DNA of 64,000 nucleotides, taken from contig NZ_CP015749.1 of the NCBI RefSeq assembly GCF_001742145.1, positions 4,464,001 through 4,528,000 of the forward strand. Reading direction: 5' to 3'. The stretch comes from Pectobacterium parmentieri (GTDB taxonomy: Bacteria; Pseudomonadota; Gammaproteobacteria; Enterobacterales; Enterobacteriaceae). Below the pieces are notes generated by a model. That model was not told the DNA's origin. It saw nothing but the letters and a program-made list of their open reading frames with translations, and ran no database searches. Positions 31,129 to 41,503 of the stretch are shown one piece after another (position 1 is the stretch's first letter; the number at the start of each line of letters is the position of its first letter). A program made the translations under genes and the position numbers.

Positions 31129-34100
31129 ATGGGCTTTACCACGATGGGTGTAAAACTCGATGAGGAAACACGTGAACGCATCAAGGCGGCGGCACAGCGT
31201 ATTGATCGTACACCGCACTGGCTGATCAAACAGGCTATTTTCCATTACCTCGAACGCCTCGAAAGTGGCCTCGACACTCCTGAAACACCGCAATGGGCGA
31301 ACGCGAGCCACATTGAAGCAGGAGAGATTATGCCGCAATCTCGTGAAGAAGAAACCCACCAACCCTTTCTTGATTTCGCCGGGCAGGTTCTTCCCCAGTC
31401 CGTCATCCGCGCAGCCATTACCTCTGCTTATCGTCGGCCCGAGAACGAATTTGTTCCTATCTTGCTTGAACAGGCAAGACTTACTGACGATATGTCGAAA
31501 TTAACTCAAAATCTGGCTTATCGGCTGGCAAAGCAATTACGCAGTCAGAAATCCGGAAGTGGTCGTGCGGGCATTGTGCAAGGGTTGCTACAGGAATTTT
31601 CACTTTCTTCTCAGGAAGGGGTGGCACTGATGTGTTTAGCGGAAGCGCTGCTGCGTATTCCTGATAAATCGACGCGTGATGCGCTGATCCGCGACAAGAT
31701 CAGCAGAGGAAACTGGCAGGCGCATCTCGGTCATAGCCCATCGCTTTTCGTGAATGCCGCAACCTGGGGGCTACTGTTTACCGGCAAGCTGGTTGCGACA
31801 CACAATCAAGCACACTTGTCGAACTCGCTGAATCGCATCATCGGTAAACGCGGCGAGCCGCTCATCCGCAAAGGCGTCGATATGGCCATGCGACTGATGG
31901 GAGAACAGTTCGTCACGGGGGAAACCATCGGTGAAGCGCTGGCGAATGCCCGCGAACGGGAGGGTAAAGGTTTCCGCTATTCCTACGATATGTTGGGTGA
32001 AGCGGCGCTAACGGAACACGATGCCGCTGCCTATCTGACCGCTTACCAACAGGCGATTCATGCTATCGGCAAGGCCTCGAACGGGCGTGGAATTTACGAA
32101 GGGCCGGGTATTTCCATCAAGCTTTCGGCGCTGCACCCGCGCTATAGCCGTTCGCAGTATGATCGTGTGCTCAATGAGTTGTACCCACGGCTGTTATCGC
32201 TGACGCTACTGGCGCGCCAGTACGATATCGGGATCAATATTGATGCGGAAGAAGCAGATCGACTGGAGATCTCTCTCGATCTGCTGGAAAAGCTCTGTAT
32301 GGATCCGCAACTGGTGGGGTGGAATGGTATCGGGTTTGTGATTCAGGCTTACCAGAAACGTTGCCCATATGTGATTGATATGCTGGTTGAGTTGGCACAG
32401 CGCAGTCATCGGCGGCTGATGATTCGTCTGGTGAAAGGGGCGTACTGGGACAGTGAAATTAAACGGGCGCAGATTGACGGGCTGGAAGGCTATCCGGTCT
32501 ACACGCGTAAGGTCTACACCGATGTGTCTTATCTGGCCTGTGCACGTAAACTACTGGCCGTACCGAATCTAATTTATCCGCAGTTCGCCACCCACAACGC
32601 GCAGACGTTAAGCGCGATCTACCACATGGCGGGTAACAATTATTATCCTGGTCAGTATGAGTTCCAGTGCCTGCACGGTATGGGAGAACCGCTCTATGAT
32701 CAGGTGGTCGGTGCGGTTGCCGACGGTAAACTTAACCGTCCGTGTCGTATCTATGCCCCGGTCGGAACCCATGAAACGCTACTGGCTTATCTGGTGCGAC
32801 GCCTGCTGGAAAACGGCGCGAATACCTCGTTTGTTAACCGTATTGCGGATACGTCTATGGCGCTGGAAACGCTGGTTGCCGATCCGGTTAGTAGCGTAGA
32901 GGCACTGGCAAAAGTAGAATGGAGTATGGGCGCACCGCATCCCCATATTCCGCTGCCGCATCAGCTATATGGGCAGGCACGGAAAAATTCGAGCGGGCTT
33001 GATCTCTCGAATGAGCATCGGCTAGCTTCGCTCTCCAGCGCGCTGCTAAGTCAGGCGGTGCAGCCGTATGCCGAGCCGATGATTGAAGGGGAGTGCGAGG
33101 CGAGTGAACAAAAGCCCGTAGTGAACCCCGCCGACGTGCGCGATGTGGTGGGCTATGTCCGTGATGCCTCCGTGGCGGATGTTGAACGGGCAATCGATGC
33201 TGCGGTGCATGCCGGTGCCATCTGGTTTGCGACGCCGCCTGCTGAGCGTGCCGCGATATTGAATCGGGCCGCCTCATTGATGGAAGGGCAGTTACAAAGC
33301 CTGCTGGGGCTGTTGGTGCGGGAAGCCGGTAAATCCTTTAGCAACGCGATTGCGGAAGTGCGTGAAGCGGTCGATTTCTTACGCTATTACGCGGGGCAGG
33401 TGCGAGACACCTTCACCAATGATACCCATCGTCCTCTGGGTCCCGTCGTTTGCATTAGTCCGTGGAATTTCCCGCTGGCAATCTTTACCGGACAAATTTC
33501 TGCTGCACTGGCGGCAGGAAACAGCGTATTGGCGAAACCGGCTGAACAAACGCCGCTGATTGCGGCGCAGGCCGTGCGTATTCTGCATGAAGCAGGTATT
33601 CCCTTGGGTGTGTTGCAACTGCTGCCTGGACAAGGAGAAACGATAGGCGCGTCGTTGGTGAACGACGAGCGAGTACGTGGCGTGGTGTTTACCGGTTCGA
33701 CGGCTGTAGCCAAAACCCTGCAACGTAGCATTGCTGGCAGACTCGATCCACAGGGGCGTTTGACGCCGTTGATTGCCGAAACGGGTGGCCTGAATGCCAT
33801 GATTGTCGACTCGTCTGCACTAACGGAACAGGTGGTGAATGATGTTATCGCCTCTGCGTTCGACAGTGCCGGACAGCGTTGTTCGGCGCTGCGCCTGCTG
33901 TGCCTGCAAGAAGATATCGCGGATCGCACGCTGGCTATGCTGCGCGGCGCGATGGCGGAGTGTCGAATGGGGGATCCTGAACGACTATCGACCGACATCG
34001 GCCCGCTGATTGACGCCGAAGCGAAAGAGAATGTGGATCAGCATATTCAGACGATGCGGGCGAAAGGTCATACCGTATTTCAGGCTGCGCATCCGCAGGA

Positions 34101-35097
34101 CGAGGAGACATGGCTGCACGGAACGTTTGTAAAACCGACCCTAATCGAATTGGGCAATATAGACGAGCTGAAAAAAGAGGTTTTTGGTCCAGTTTTACAC
34201 GTCATTCGCTATCAAAGCCAGCAGTTGGATACCGTGATTGAGCAGATCAACGCGGCGGGTTATGGCCTGACGCTGGGCGTACATACGCGTATTGATGAAA
34301 CTATCCAGCGTGTGACGAACAGGGCAAAGGTGGGTAACCAGTACGTGAACCGCAATATGGTGGGAGCCGTTGTCGGCGTTCAACCGTTTGGCGGAGAAGG
34401 CTTATCAGGAACCGGGCCAAAGGCCGGCGGACCGCTTTATCTATACCGCTTACTGGCACATCGACCGGACAACGCGTTCGCAGCAGAATTCGCCAAACAG
34501 AATCGTGAGCAGGCACCGGATACTTCTGCCCAAATATCGCTTCTGGCGGGACTACAGGCGTTGGAAGACTGGGCGATTAGCGGTGAGCGTCACGATCTGG
34601 CGGCGCTGTGTCAGCGCTATAAAGAGCATAGTGTTAGCGGAACAACGCTACAGTTGTCTGGCCCGACAGGGGAAAGTAATACGTATACGTTGTTGCCACG
34701 TGAGCAGATTCTATGTCTGGCAGATAATGAGGACGACCGTTTGATTCAGGCGGCAGCGGTGCTGGCAACGGGCGGAAAACTCCTGTGGCCTGAAGGTGAA
34801 CAGGAGAAAACGCTCTACGAACGTTTACCGCAGAAGGTGCAGTCGCGTATTCAGCTTGTACATGACTGGCAACGCCATGATGGGGTGTCTTTTCACGGTG
34901 TAATTTATCATGGCGATGCCGATCGGTTACGGCAGATCAGCGAAGCACTCGCAGAACGTGATGGGCCGGTTATTCCGCTGCTGGGCTACGCGCAGGGTGA
35001 TATCCATGTTCAACTGGAGCGTCTGCTGAATGAACGCTCTTTGAGCATCAATACCGCCGCCGCGGGCGGTAACGCCAGCCTAATGACGATAGGTTAA
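31129..35097 (+). CDS. putA: Trifunctional PutA: repressor, proline dehydrogenase, glutamate-semialdehyde dehydrogenase
   Basis: PutA oxidises proline to glutamate in two steps and represses put genes when proline is absent. The 1322-residue product (E. coli 1320) has: an N-terminal ribbon-helix-helix (TTMGVKLDEETRERIKAAAQRIDR, residues 3-26); a proline dehydrogenase barrel around residues 260-600 (GISIKLSALHPRY, RLVKGAYWDSEIK); and an aldehyde dehydrogenase domain from about 650, with the GFTGST-like loop near 870 and the catalytic cysteine in SAGQRCSALR near 920. ATG 31129 has CAGGAG upstream; an earlier GTG/ATG frame from 31099 would add 10 residues. Confidence 0.95.
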   Translation: MGFTTMGVKLDEETRERIKAAAQRIDRTPHWLIKQAIFHYLERLESGLDTPETPQWANASHIEAGEIMPQSREEETHQPFLDFAGQVLPQSVIRAAITSAYRRPENEFVPILLEQARLTDDMSKLTQNLAYRLAKQLRSQKSGSGRAGIVQGLLQEFSLSSQEGVALMCLAEALLRIPDKSTRDALIRDKISRGNWQAHLGHSPSLFVNAATWGLLFTGKLVATHNQAHLSNSLNRIIGKRGEPLIRKGVDMAMRLMGEQFVTGETIGEALANAREREGKGFRYSYDMLGEAALTEHDAAAYLTAYQQAIHAIGKASNGRGIYEGPGISIKLSALHPRYSRSQYDRVLNELYPRLLSLTLLARQYDIGINIDAEEADRLEISLDLLEKLCMDPQLVGWNGIGFVIQAYQKRCPYVIDMLVELAQRSHRRLMIRLVKGAYWDSEIKRAQIDGLEGYPVYTRKVYTDVSYLACARKLLAVPNLIYPQFATHNAQTLSAIYHMAGNNYYPGQYEFQCLHGMGEPLYDQVVGAVADGKLNRPCRIYAPVGTHETLLAYLVRRLLENGANTSFVNRIADTSMALETLVADPVSSVEALAKVEWSMGAPHPHIPLPHQLYGQARKNSSGLDLSNEHRLASLSSALLSQAVQPYAEPMIEGECEASEQKPVVNPADVRDVVGYVRDASVADVERAIDAAVHAGAIWFATPPAERAAILNRAASLMEGQLQSLLGLLVREAGKSFSNAIAEVREAVDFLRYYAGQVRDTFTNDTHRPLGPVVCISPWNFPLAIFTGQISAALAAGNSVLAKPAEQTPLIAAQAVRILHEAGIPLGVLQLLPGQGETIGASLVNDERVRGVVFTGSTAVAKTLQRSIAGRLDPQGRLTPLIAETGGLNAMIVDSSALTEQVVNDVIASAFDSAGQRCSALRLLCLQEDIADRTLAMLRGAMAECRMGDPERLSTDIGPLIDAEAKENVDQHIQTMRAKGHTVFQAAHPQDEETWLHGTFVKPTLIELGNIDELKKEVFGPVLHVIRYQSQQLDTVIEQINAAGYGLTLGVHTRIDETIQRVTNRAKVGNQYVNRNMVGAVVGVQPFGGEGLSGTGPKAGGPLYLYRLLAHRPDNAFAAEFAKQNREQAPDTSAQISLLAGLQALEDWAISGERHDLAALCQRYKEHSVSGTTLQLSGPTGESNTYTLLPREQILCLADNEDDRLIQAAAVLATGGKLLWPEGEQEKTLYERLPQKVQSRIQLVHDWQRHDGVSFHGVIYHGDADRLRQISEALAERDGPVIPLLGYAQGDIHVQLERLLNERSLSINTAAAGGNASLMTIG

Positions 35098-35111
35098 TAA
35101 GGCATTCAATA

Positions 35112-35149
35112 AAAAAGCGCGCCAAACCGGAAGAGTGGGCGCGCTTTTT
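35112..35149. terminator. Bidirectional terminator between putA and ppiC
   Basis: AAAAAGCGCGCC and GGGCGCGCTTTTT surround a loop of about 14 bases. A-run on one side and T-run on the other allow it to work for both convergent genes. Confidence 0.88.
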
Positions 35150-35173
35150 ATGTTTGGGCGTCGGCGTGACGAC

Positions 35174-35455
35174 TTAGTTACGGTACAGCACCTTGATCAC
35201 ATGGTAACCAAACTGGGTCTTCACCGGACCAAACGGTTTCAGTAATTCGCAGGAAAACACGGCTTTATCGAAAGCTGGCACCATGTCACCTTTACGAAAT
35301 TCACCTAAATCTCCGCCGTTACGTTTTGATGGGCAGGTTGAGTGTTTTTGCGCCAGTTTCTGAAAATCGGCACCTTTTTCCAGTTGAGCCAAAATGTCGC
35401 TAGCCAGTTGCTCGGTATCGACCAGAATGTGTAGGGCTGCTGCGGTATTTGCCAT
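35174..35455 (-). CDS. ppiC: Peptidyl-prolyl cis-trans isomerase C (parvulin)
   Basis: A 93-residue single-domain cytoplasmic parvulin, the same length as E. coli PpiC. Conserved family residues are in [10 protein letters not shown] (His at the active site), [29 protein letters not shown] and [14 protein letters not shown] at the end. The ATG at 35455 aligns with E. coli [11 protein letters not shown]; an upstream frame to 35494 adds 13 residues without homology. Divergent from rep. Confidence 0.93.
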   Translation of the reverse strand: MANTAAALHILVDTEQLASDILAQLEKGADFQKLAQKHSTCPSKRNGGDLGEFRKGDMVPAFDKAVFSCELLKPFGPVKTQFGYHVIKVLYRN

Positions 35456-35616
35456 GTTATTACCTTTTTTTGCAAAAGAGATTCCGGCGCGCAATGTAAC
35501 ATTTGCAACGCAGGATGTGGACTGCGACGTGCTTTCCTTAATAACAAATCCCCGGTCAAGATCGATACGGCTTTCTGCTACAATCGCCTTCCATTTTATG
35601 AGTGAGCAAGATCGTT

Positions 35617-37638
35617 ATGCGCTTAAACCCCAGCCAACAACATGCCGTCGAATTCGTCACCGGACCTTGTCTGGTACTGGCGGGCGCAGGCTCAGGCAAG
35701 ACCCGCGTTATCACCAATAAAATTGCGCACCTTATCCGTCAGTGTGGCTATCAGGCTCGACACATTGCTGCGGTAACGTTTACCAATAAAGCGGCGCGTG
35801 AAATGAAGGAACGTGTGGCGCAAACGCTGGGGCGTAAAGAGACGCGCGGGCTAATGATTGCGACCTTCCATACGTTGGGGCTAGAGATCATCAAGCGTGA
35901 ATACGCCGCGCTGGGTATGAAATCCAATTTCTCCCTGTTTGACGATCAGGATCAGATAGCGCTGCTGAAAGAGCTTACGGAACAGTGGCTGGAAAACGAT
36001 AAAGTTCTGCTGCAACAACTGATCTCAACGATCTCAAATTGGAAAAATGATCTGATCGATCCTGCCGGTGCAGCCGCGACCGCTCGATCCGAACGCGACA
36101 AGCTGTTTGTACATTGCTACTCGCTTTATCACGAACACCTGCGTGCCTGTAACGTGCTGGATTTCGACGATCTGATTTTGCTGCCTACGCTGTTGCTGAA
36201 GCAGAATGCCGAAGTGCGTGAACGCTGGCAGAACCGCTTACGCTACCTGCTGGTGGATGAATATCAGGATACCAATACCAGCCAGTACGAGCTGGTTAAG
36301 CTGCTGGTTGGCACTCGCGCACGCTTTACCGTCGTAGGGGATGACGATCAGTCTATTTACTCCTGGCGTGGCGCACGGCCACAGAATCTGGTGTTATTAC
36401 AGCAGGATTTCCCCGCGCTTGATGTGATCAAACTGGAACAGAACTACCGTTCATCCGGGCGTATTCTGAAAGCAGCCAATATTCTCATCGCTAATAACCC
36501 GCACGTTTTTGAAAAGCGGCTGTTCTCGGAGCTGGGTTACGGTGATGAGCTTAAAGTGATTACCGCCAACAACGAAGATCACGAGGCCGAGCGTGTCGTT
36601 GGCGAATTGATTGCCCATCACTTTATTAAAAAGACCCAGTACGGCGACTATGCCATTTTGTATCGTGGCAACCACCAGTCACGTCTGTTTGAAAAGATGT
36701 TGATGCAGAACCGTATTCCATATCGTATCTCCGGCGGCACGTCTTTTTTCTCTCGACCTGAAATCAAAGATTTACTGGCTTACCTGCGTGTATTGACTAA
36801 CCCGGACGATGACAGCGCGTTCTTACGCATAGTGAACACGCCCAAACGTGAGATTGGTCCGGCGACGATGAAGAAGCTGGGCGAGTGGGCAGGGCAGCGT
36901 AATAAAGGCCTGTTCAGCGCGAGTTTTGATTTCGGATTGAGCCAGTCTCTGACTGGCCGTGGGCTGGAATCCCTGCAACGGTTTACGCAGTGGATGGAGG
37001 GTATTTCCCGCCTTGCTGAGCGTGAGCCTGTTGCCGCCGTGCGTGACCTGATTCATGGGTTAGACTACGAAAGTTGGCTGTATGAAACCTCACCTAGTCC
37101 AAAAGCAGCGGAAATGCGGATGAAGAACGTCAATCAGCTATTCAGTTGGATGACGGAAATGCTCGAAGGCTCCGATCTGGATGAACCCATGACGCTGACG
37201 CAGGTGGTGACGCGCTTTACGCTGCGGGACATGATGGAGCGTGGTGAAAGTGAAGAGGAATTAGATCAGGTACAGCTAATGACGCTACATGCGTCCAAAG
37301 GCCTGGAATTCCCCTACGTCTTTTTAGTTGGGATGGAAGAGGGCCTGTTGCCGCACCAGAGCAGCATTGATGAAGATAACGTTGACGAAGAACGCCGTCT
37401 GGCATACGTGGGGATTACACGTGCTCAGCGCGAGCTGTTTTTCACGCTGTGTAAAGAACGCCGCCAGTATGGCGAACTCATGCGCCCAGAACCGAGCCGC
37501 TTCCTGCTTGAACTGCCGCAGGATGATGTGGTGTGGGAAACGGAAAGAAAAGTGGTTAGCGCACAAGAGCGTATGCAGAAAGGTCAAACGAACGTCGCTA
37601 ATATTCGGGCGATGTTGGCAAAAGCAAAAGGGGAGTAA
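35617..37638 (+). CDS. rep: ATP-dependent DNA helicase Rep
   Basis: Rep is a superfamily 1A 3'-5' helicase that helps replication forks pass protein barriers. The 673-residue product matches E. coli exactly in length. Motifs: Walker A AGAGSGKT (22-29), motif II DEYQDTN near 213, motif [16 protein letters not shown] near 243, motif IV QNYRSS near 280, motif [11 protein letters not shown] near 560 and motif [13 protein letters not shown] 35617 gives the E. coli N-terminus MRLNP; a GTG at 35602 in frame would add five residues. Convergent with gppA. Confidence 0.96.
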   Translation: MRLNPSQQHAVEFVTGPCLVLAGAGSGKTRVITNKIAHLIRQCGYQARHIAAVTFTNKAAREMKERVAQTLGRKETRGLMIATFHTLGLEIIKREYAALGMKSNFSLFDDQDQIALLKELTEQWLENDKVLLQQLISTISNWKNDLIDPAGAAATARSERDKLFVHCYSLYHEHLRACNVLDFDDLILLPTLLLKQNAEVRERWQNRLRYLLVDEYQDTNTSQYELVKLLVGTRARFTVVGDDDQSIYSWRGARPQNLVLLQQDFPALDVIKLEQNYRSSGRILKAANILIANNPHVFEKRLFSELGYGDELKVITANNEDHEAERVVGELIAHHFIKKTQYGDYAILYRGNHQSRLFEKMLMQNRIPYRISGGTSFFSRPEIKDLLAYLRVLTNPDDDSAFLRIVNTPKREIGPATMKKLGEWAGQRNKGLFSASFDFGLSQSLTGRGLESLQRFTQWMEGISRLAEREPVAAVRDLIHGLDYESWLYETSPSPKAAEMRMKNVNQLFSWMTEMLEGSDLDEPMTLTQVVTRFTLRDMMERGESEEELDQVQLMTLHASKGLEFPYVFLVGMEEGLLPHQSSIDEDNVDEERRLAYVGITRAQRELFFTLCKERRQYGELMRPEPSRFLLELPQDDVVWETERKVVSAQERMQKGQTNVANIRAMLAKAKGE

Positions 37639-37657
37639 ATTTCCCCTTAACTATCTG

Positions 37658-39154
37658 TTAAATCGTCGTTTCTTCCAGCATCAGCGGCCAGTGTACGTAG
37701 CTTTGCCAGCGGCTTTCCTGTTCCAGCATTTCTGCCCGGAGCGGGTGCTGAGCCAGCCAGCCAGCAGGTAGAATCAAACGTAGCGCTTCACCTTCTACGC
37801 GTAATCGTACTGCTGGTAATGTGTCATCGCGGCGGCGGCTGGCAAAAATAATTGCCAGACGCAACAGGCGGCACAGGCGCTGTGCCTGATTGACCGGTAG
37901 CGCATTCTGCTGACTGAGCGGCATCAAATCGACGGGGTTAATCTGGTTTTGCAGGAGTGTGGCTAACAGTTTCTTCTGGGCTGGTGTGAAGCCGGGGAGA
38001 TCGCTATGGCGAATCAAATAGGCTGCATGCTGGGGCGACTGGCGAAAATCAATGCTCAAACCGATTTCATGCACCAGACAGGCGCTGCGCAGTAACTCGC
38101 GACATCGGCTATCTAATTGCCAGTCACGGGCAACCTGTTGCAGAAAGTTGTCTGCCAGCGTACTGACGCGTTTAGCCTGTTCAGTATCCAGCAGATAACG
38201 ACGTTGTAGCGTCTCCAGCGTGCGGTGGCGAATATCCTGATCGACGGGCAAATTCAACATGCCATAGACCAGCCCTTCACGCAGAGCGCCTCCAGCCAGC
38301 GTCATCGTCTTGATGTCGAGTTCCTGGAAGATAGCCAATAGGATGGCTAACCCGCTGGGGAAAACCAGCGCGCGTTCCAGCGTCAGGCCTTCAATTTCTA
38401 ATTCTTCCAACTTATCGCACTGAATCGCATGCTCTTTAAGCTGCCTGAGCTTCGGCAGGGTAATGTATTCATCCATTCCCTGCGCGACCATAATTTCCTG
38501 TAGTGCTTGTACTGTACCAGAAGCGCCGACGCAGATTTGCCAACCCTGTTCGCGCAGAGAAGCCGCGACAGGGCGCAACATTTCACGCGCTGCATGTTCA
38601 GCACGTTCAAAGTTACCGGCTTCGAGGTTGCGATCGCTGAAATAGCGATCCAGCCACGTGACGCATCCCATCGGGAGGCTGATCAACTGGGTCGTTTTGG
38701 CACCGACACCTGTCGCGAGTTCGGTGCTGCCACCGCCGATATCCACAACCAGACGCGCATCCGGGCCACCTGTCGTATGTGCTACGCCTTGATAAATCAA
38801 GCGTGCTTCTTCTTCGCCGCTGATAACTTGAATCGGCAAGCCCAGAATTTCCTGAGCCCGTTGCAGGAATTCGTCAGCATTCGTTGCCAGCCGCAGGGTT
38901 GCGGTCGCGACGACACGCACCTGATCCTGCGGAATGTCCTGCAACCGTTCGGAGAACAGTTGTAGACACTGCCAACCACGCTGCATCGCTTCCTGCGAGA
39001 GCCGACTCTGCTTATCCAGCCCTGCCGCAAGGCGGACCTTACGCTTTATTTTCGCCAACGTCTGAATGCTGCCTGCGGTTTCCCGGGTGACCAGCATATG
39101 GAAGCTGTTCGAACCGAGATCGATGGCTGCGTAAAGTGAAGAAGAGCTCAGCAT
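37658..39154 (-). CDS. gppA: Guanosine pentaphosphatase / exopolyphosphatase GppA
   Basis: GppA converts pppGpp to ppGpp and can degrade polyphosphate. The 498-residue protein (E. coli 494) is of the Ppx/GppA family of the actin-like ATPase fold: [11 protein letters not shown] near residue 10, [11 protein letters not shown] near 140 (phosphate 2 loop) and GASGTVQAL near 215, with an HD-like C-terminal part holding [12 protein letters not shown]. It starts 6 bases after the rhlB stop, so the two are one transcript, as in E. coli. A TTG at 39157 is possible but ATG 39154 is preferred. Confidence 0.94.
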   Translation of the reverse strand: MLSSSSLYAAIDLGSNSFHMLVTRETAGSIQTLAKIKRKVRLAAGLDKQSRLSQEAMQRGWQCLQLFSERLQDIPQDQVRVVATATLRLATNADEFLQRAQEILGLPIQVISGEEEARLIYQGVAHTTGGPDARLVVDIGGGSTELATGVGAKTTQLISLPMGCVTWLDRYFSDRNLEAGNFERAEHAAREMLRPVAASLREQGWQICVGASGTVQALQEIMVAQGMDEYITLPKLRQLKEHAIQCDKLEELEIEGLTLERALVFPSGLAILLAIFQELDIKTMTLAGGALREGLVYGMLNLPVDQDIRHRTLETLQRRYLLDTEQAKRVSTLADNFLQQVARDWQLDSRCRELLRSACLVHEIGLSIDFRQSPQHAAYLIRHSDLPGFTPAQKKLLATLLQNQINPVDLMPLSQQNALPVNQAQRLCRLLRLAIIFASRRRDDTLPAVRLRVEGEALRLILPAGWLAQHPLRAEMLEQESRWQSYVHWPLMLEETTI

Positions 39155-39160
39155 CAACGG

Positions 39161-40453
39161 TTAGTCCGCTCGTTTACGGTTATTACGGGGCGCTCCACTG
39201 CGGCGTGGCGCACTACTATGTCGGCGCGGGCCATTATTAGAACGCGGTGGGCGTGTTAAACGCTTAGGCGCAGGTAAATCGTTCATCAGTGCGTCACTGT
39301 TGTATTTGCTGACCGGGATACCGTGGCCGATATAGGTTTCGATAGCCGGGAGATTCAGTGCGTACTCTTCGCAGGCCAGACTGATAGAAAACCCACTTTG
39401 CCCTGCACGGCCAGTACGGCCAATACGGTGAACGTAGTCTTCGCAGTCATCCGGCAGGTCGTAGTTGAAAACGTGGGTTACAGAAGGAATGTGCAAACCG
39501 CGCGCTGCAACGTCCGTTGCCACCAGAATATCCAGATTACCTTGAGTAAATTCTTCCAGAATACGCAGGCGTTTTTTCTGCGCCACGTCGCCCGTCAGCA
39601 GCCCGACGCGGTGGCCGTCGGCAGCCAAGTGGCCCCAGACGTCTTCACAGCGATGCTTGGTATTGGCGAAAATAATGCAGCGATCCGGCCACTCTTCTTC
39701 CAACAGCGTCTGGAGCAGGCGCATTTTCTCTTCGTTGGATGGATAAAACAGTTCTTCTTTAATGCGGTGGCCGGTTTTCTGTTCTGGTTCGACTTCCACG
39801 TACTCAGCGTTATTCATCTGTTCAAACGCGAGTTCACGCACCCGGTAGGAGAGCGTAGCGGAAAAGAGCATGTTCAGGCGCTGTGCAGCGGCTGGCATAC
39901 GGCGGAACAACCAGCGGATATCTTTGATGAAGCCGAGATCGTACATGCGATCCGCTTCATCCAGCACGACGACCTGGATCGCGCCCAAATTAATATGGTT
40001 TTGTTTGGCATAGTCGATCAGGCGACCAGTGGTGCCGACCAAAATATCAACGCCGCTTTCCAGCACTTTAAGCTGTTTGTCGTAGCCGTCGCCACCGTAG
40101 GCCAAACCCAATTTTAGCCCAGTCAGGTGAGACAGCGCTTCTGCGTCAGAGTGAATCTGGACAGCCAGTTCACGGGTGGGTGCCATAATTAAGGCACGCG
40201 GTTGATTGGTTTGACGCTCTGCGTTTGCAGGGTGTGAAAGCAAATAATGGAAAGTAGACGCGAGAAAAGCCAGCGTCTTGCCGGTACCGGTTTGCGCCTG
40301 ACCCGCAACATCACGCCCTGACAAAGCTAATGGCAGAGCTAACGCCTGAATAGGCGTACAGTTATGAAACCCTTTACTTTCAAGGGCTTCGATAACCTGC
40401 GGGTGCAGGGCGAAGTCGGAAAACTTCTGTTCAGTTAAGTGTGTTTTGCTCAT
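39161..40453 (-). CDS. rhlB: ATP-dependent RNA helicase RhlB
   Basis: RhlB is the DEAD-box helicase of the RNA degradosome, bound to RNase E. The 430-residue product has the Q motif ([13 protein letters not shown] near residue 30), Walker [22 protein letters not shown] (DEAD), SATLS (SAT), and [11 protein letters not shown]. The C-terminal tail is rich in Arg, Pro and Ser ([13 protein letters not shown]), typical of RhlB and probably for RNA binding. Divergent from trxA; the gap holds a palindromic repeat. Confidence 0.95.
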   Translation of the reverse strand: MSKTHLTEQKFSDFALHPQVIEALESKGFHNCTPIQALALPLALSGRDVAGQAQTGTGKTLAFLASTFHYLLSHPANAERQTNQPRALIMAPTRELAVQIHSDAEALSHLTGLKLGLAYGGDGYDKQLKVLESGVDILVGTTGRLIDYAKQNHINLGAIQVVVLDEADRMYDLGFIKDIRWLFRRMPAAAQRLNMLFSATLSYRVRELAFEQMNNAEYVEVEPEQKTGHRIKEELFYPSNEEKMRLLQTLLEEEWPDRCIIFANTKHRCEDVWGHLAADGHRVGLLTGDVAQKKRLRILEEFTQGNLDILVATDVAARGLHIPSVTHVFNYDLPDDCEDYVHRIGRTGRAGQSGFSISLACEEYALNLPAIETYIGHGIPVSKYNSDALMNDLPAPKRLTRPPRSNNGPRRHSSAPRRSGAPRNNRKRAD

Positions 40454-40546
40454 AGTGTGGTAGAATATCAGCTAACTATTGCTTTACGAAAGCGTATCCG
40501 GTGAAATAAAGTCAACCTGCTGTTGGTTAATGCTAGACCAACAAGA

Positions 40547-40659
40547 TATGCCCTTCATTTTTCAAGTTGTAGGTGTGTCAGTGGTACTGAATGACTTGGC
40601 GCTTCACCGGGCCTTGCTCTCGCACGTTTTGTCCTGCACCTTGAAATCTATTGGGTATA
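40547..40659. repeat. Short palindromic repeat copy before trxA
   Basis: The left end TATGCCC and right end GGGTATA form imperfect inverted repeats; the inner parts TCAAGTTGTAGGTG and CCTGCACCTTGA also pair. It is the diverged second copy of the family seen in the ilv operon and after rho. Its right edge is 24 bases before the trxA start, so it makes up most of the trxA upstream region. Confidence 0.7.
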
Positions 40660-40682
40660 TAAATAATTCTGTGGAGTAAAAT

Positions 40683-41009
40683 ATGAGCGATAAAATAATT
40701 CACCTGACTGATGACAGCTTTGATACGAAAGTATTGCAGGCTGATGGCGCTACCTTGGTTGATTTTTGGGCTGAGTGGTGTGGTCCTTGTAAAATGATCG
40801 CTCCTATTCTGGATGAAATTGCCGAAGAGTTTGAAGGTAAACTGACGGTGACCAAGCTGAACATTGACGAAAATCCTGCGACTGCACCGAAATATGGTAT
40901 CCGCGGTATCCCTACACTGCTGTTGTTTAAAAACGGCGAAGTGGCGGCGACAAAAGTTGGCGCACTGTCCAAAGGGCAACTGAAAGAGTTCCTGACGGCA
41001 AATCTGTAA
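40683..41009 (+). CDS. trxA: Thioredoxin 1
   Basis: Thioredoxin is the general cytoplasmic dithiol reductant. The 108-residue protein has the active-site WCGPC with Cys33 and Cys36, and the cis-proline in [11 protein letters not shown] near residue 76. It is about 80 percent like E. coli TrxA by eye. A GTGGAG ribosome site lies before the ATG. rho is downstream after a long leader. A GC-rich hairpin (CCCCTGTGAAAGGGG near 41020) ends the coding region without a T-run. Confidence 0.97.
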   Translation: MSDKIIHLTDDSFDTKVLQADGATLVDFWAEWCGPCKMIAPILDEIAEEFEGKLTVTKLNIDENPATAPKYGIRGIPTLLLFKNGEVAATKVGALSKGQLKEFLTANL

Positions 41010-41503
41010 TTAGCTTGATCCCCTGTGAAAGGGGATTACCGGCGGGCGCAATTGGGCAATATGCAATTCTCATATTGACTGCTTGCTGCTCGTCGGGAAG
41101 CGTGTTAGATTCTTCAACACTGCATATCGTACTTGCCTATGTTTAAGCCCCTTAGGCTTAAGCCTGAAAGTTAGACTCTAAAGCATTATTCTGTGTCGAA
41201 ATCGAAAGAACGTTGTTTTACAAAGTATTTTTTGCAAAATAGTTGTTTTACAACACGTTTATGATCCGATTTGGGCAGTCTACTAGTTTTACAATAATTG
41301 GTTTTATGTGTCTTCGATCTCCTGCCGTTGATTTATGCAGATATCGTTTATGCGGATGTCGTTTGGCGCGGATTTAATGCGCTTCAGGTGTGAAACCAGA
41401 CAGGAATCCGGTGGTTGAAGGCTGTTATAGAGGCACGGATGATCCTGCCATACCATTCACGTTAATAGTTCGAGATTTACCCCGAGTTAAAGAACCCACC
41501 ACT
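41010..41503 (+). promoter_or_regulatory. rho leader and promoter region
   Basis: This 494-base stretch before rho is A/T rich. It holds three GTTTTACAA direct repeats (41215-41223, 41245-41253, 41286-41294), the first two inside the longer GTTGTTTTACAA. rho of E. coli has a long autoregulated leader with the small peptide gene rhoL. Two small frames are present: 41306-41377 (23 codons, Cys/Arg rich) and 41377-41418 (13 codons), joined by TAATG, but neither has a ribosome site or resembles E. coli RhoL. Confidence 0.5.

Noticed and set aside
33387..33998. 203-codon frame antisense to putA
   Set aside because: Lies wholly within the putA aldehyde dehydrogenase domain; the length reflects codon bias of the sense strand.
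41306..41418. Two tiny frames as the rho leader peptide gene
   Set aside because: No ribosome site, and no likeness to E. coli RhoL; only mentioned in the leader entry.
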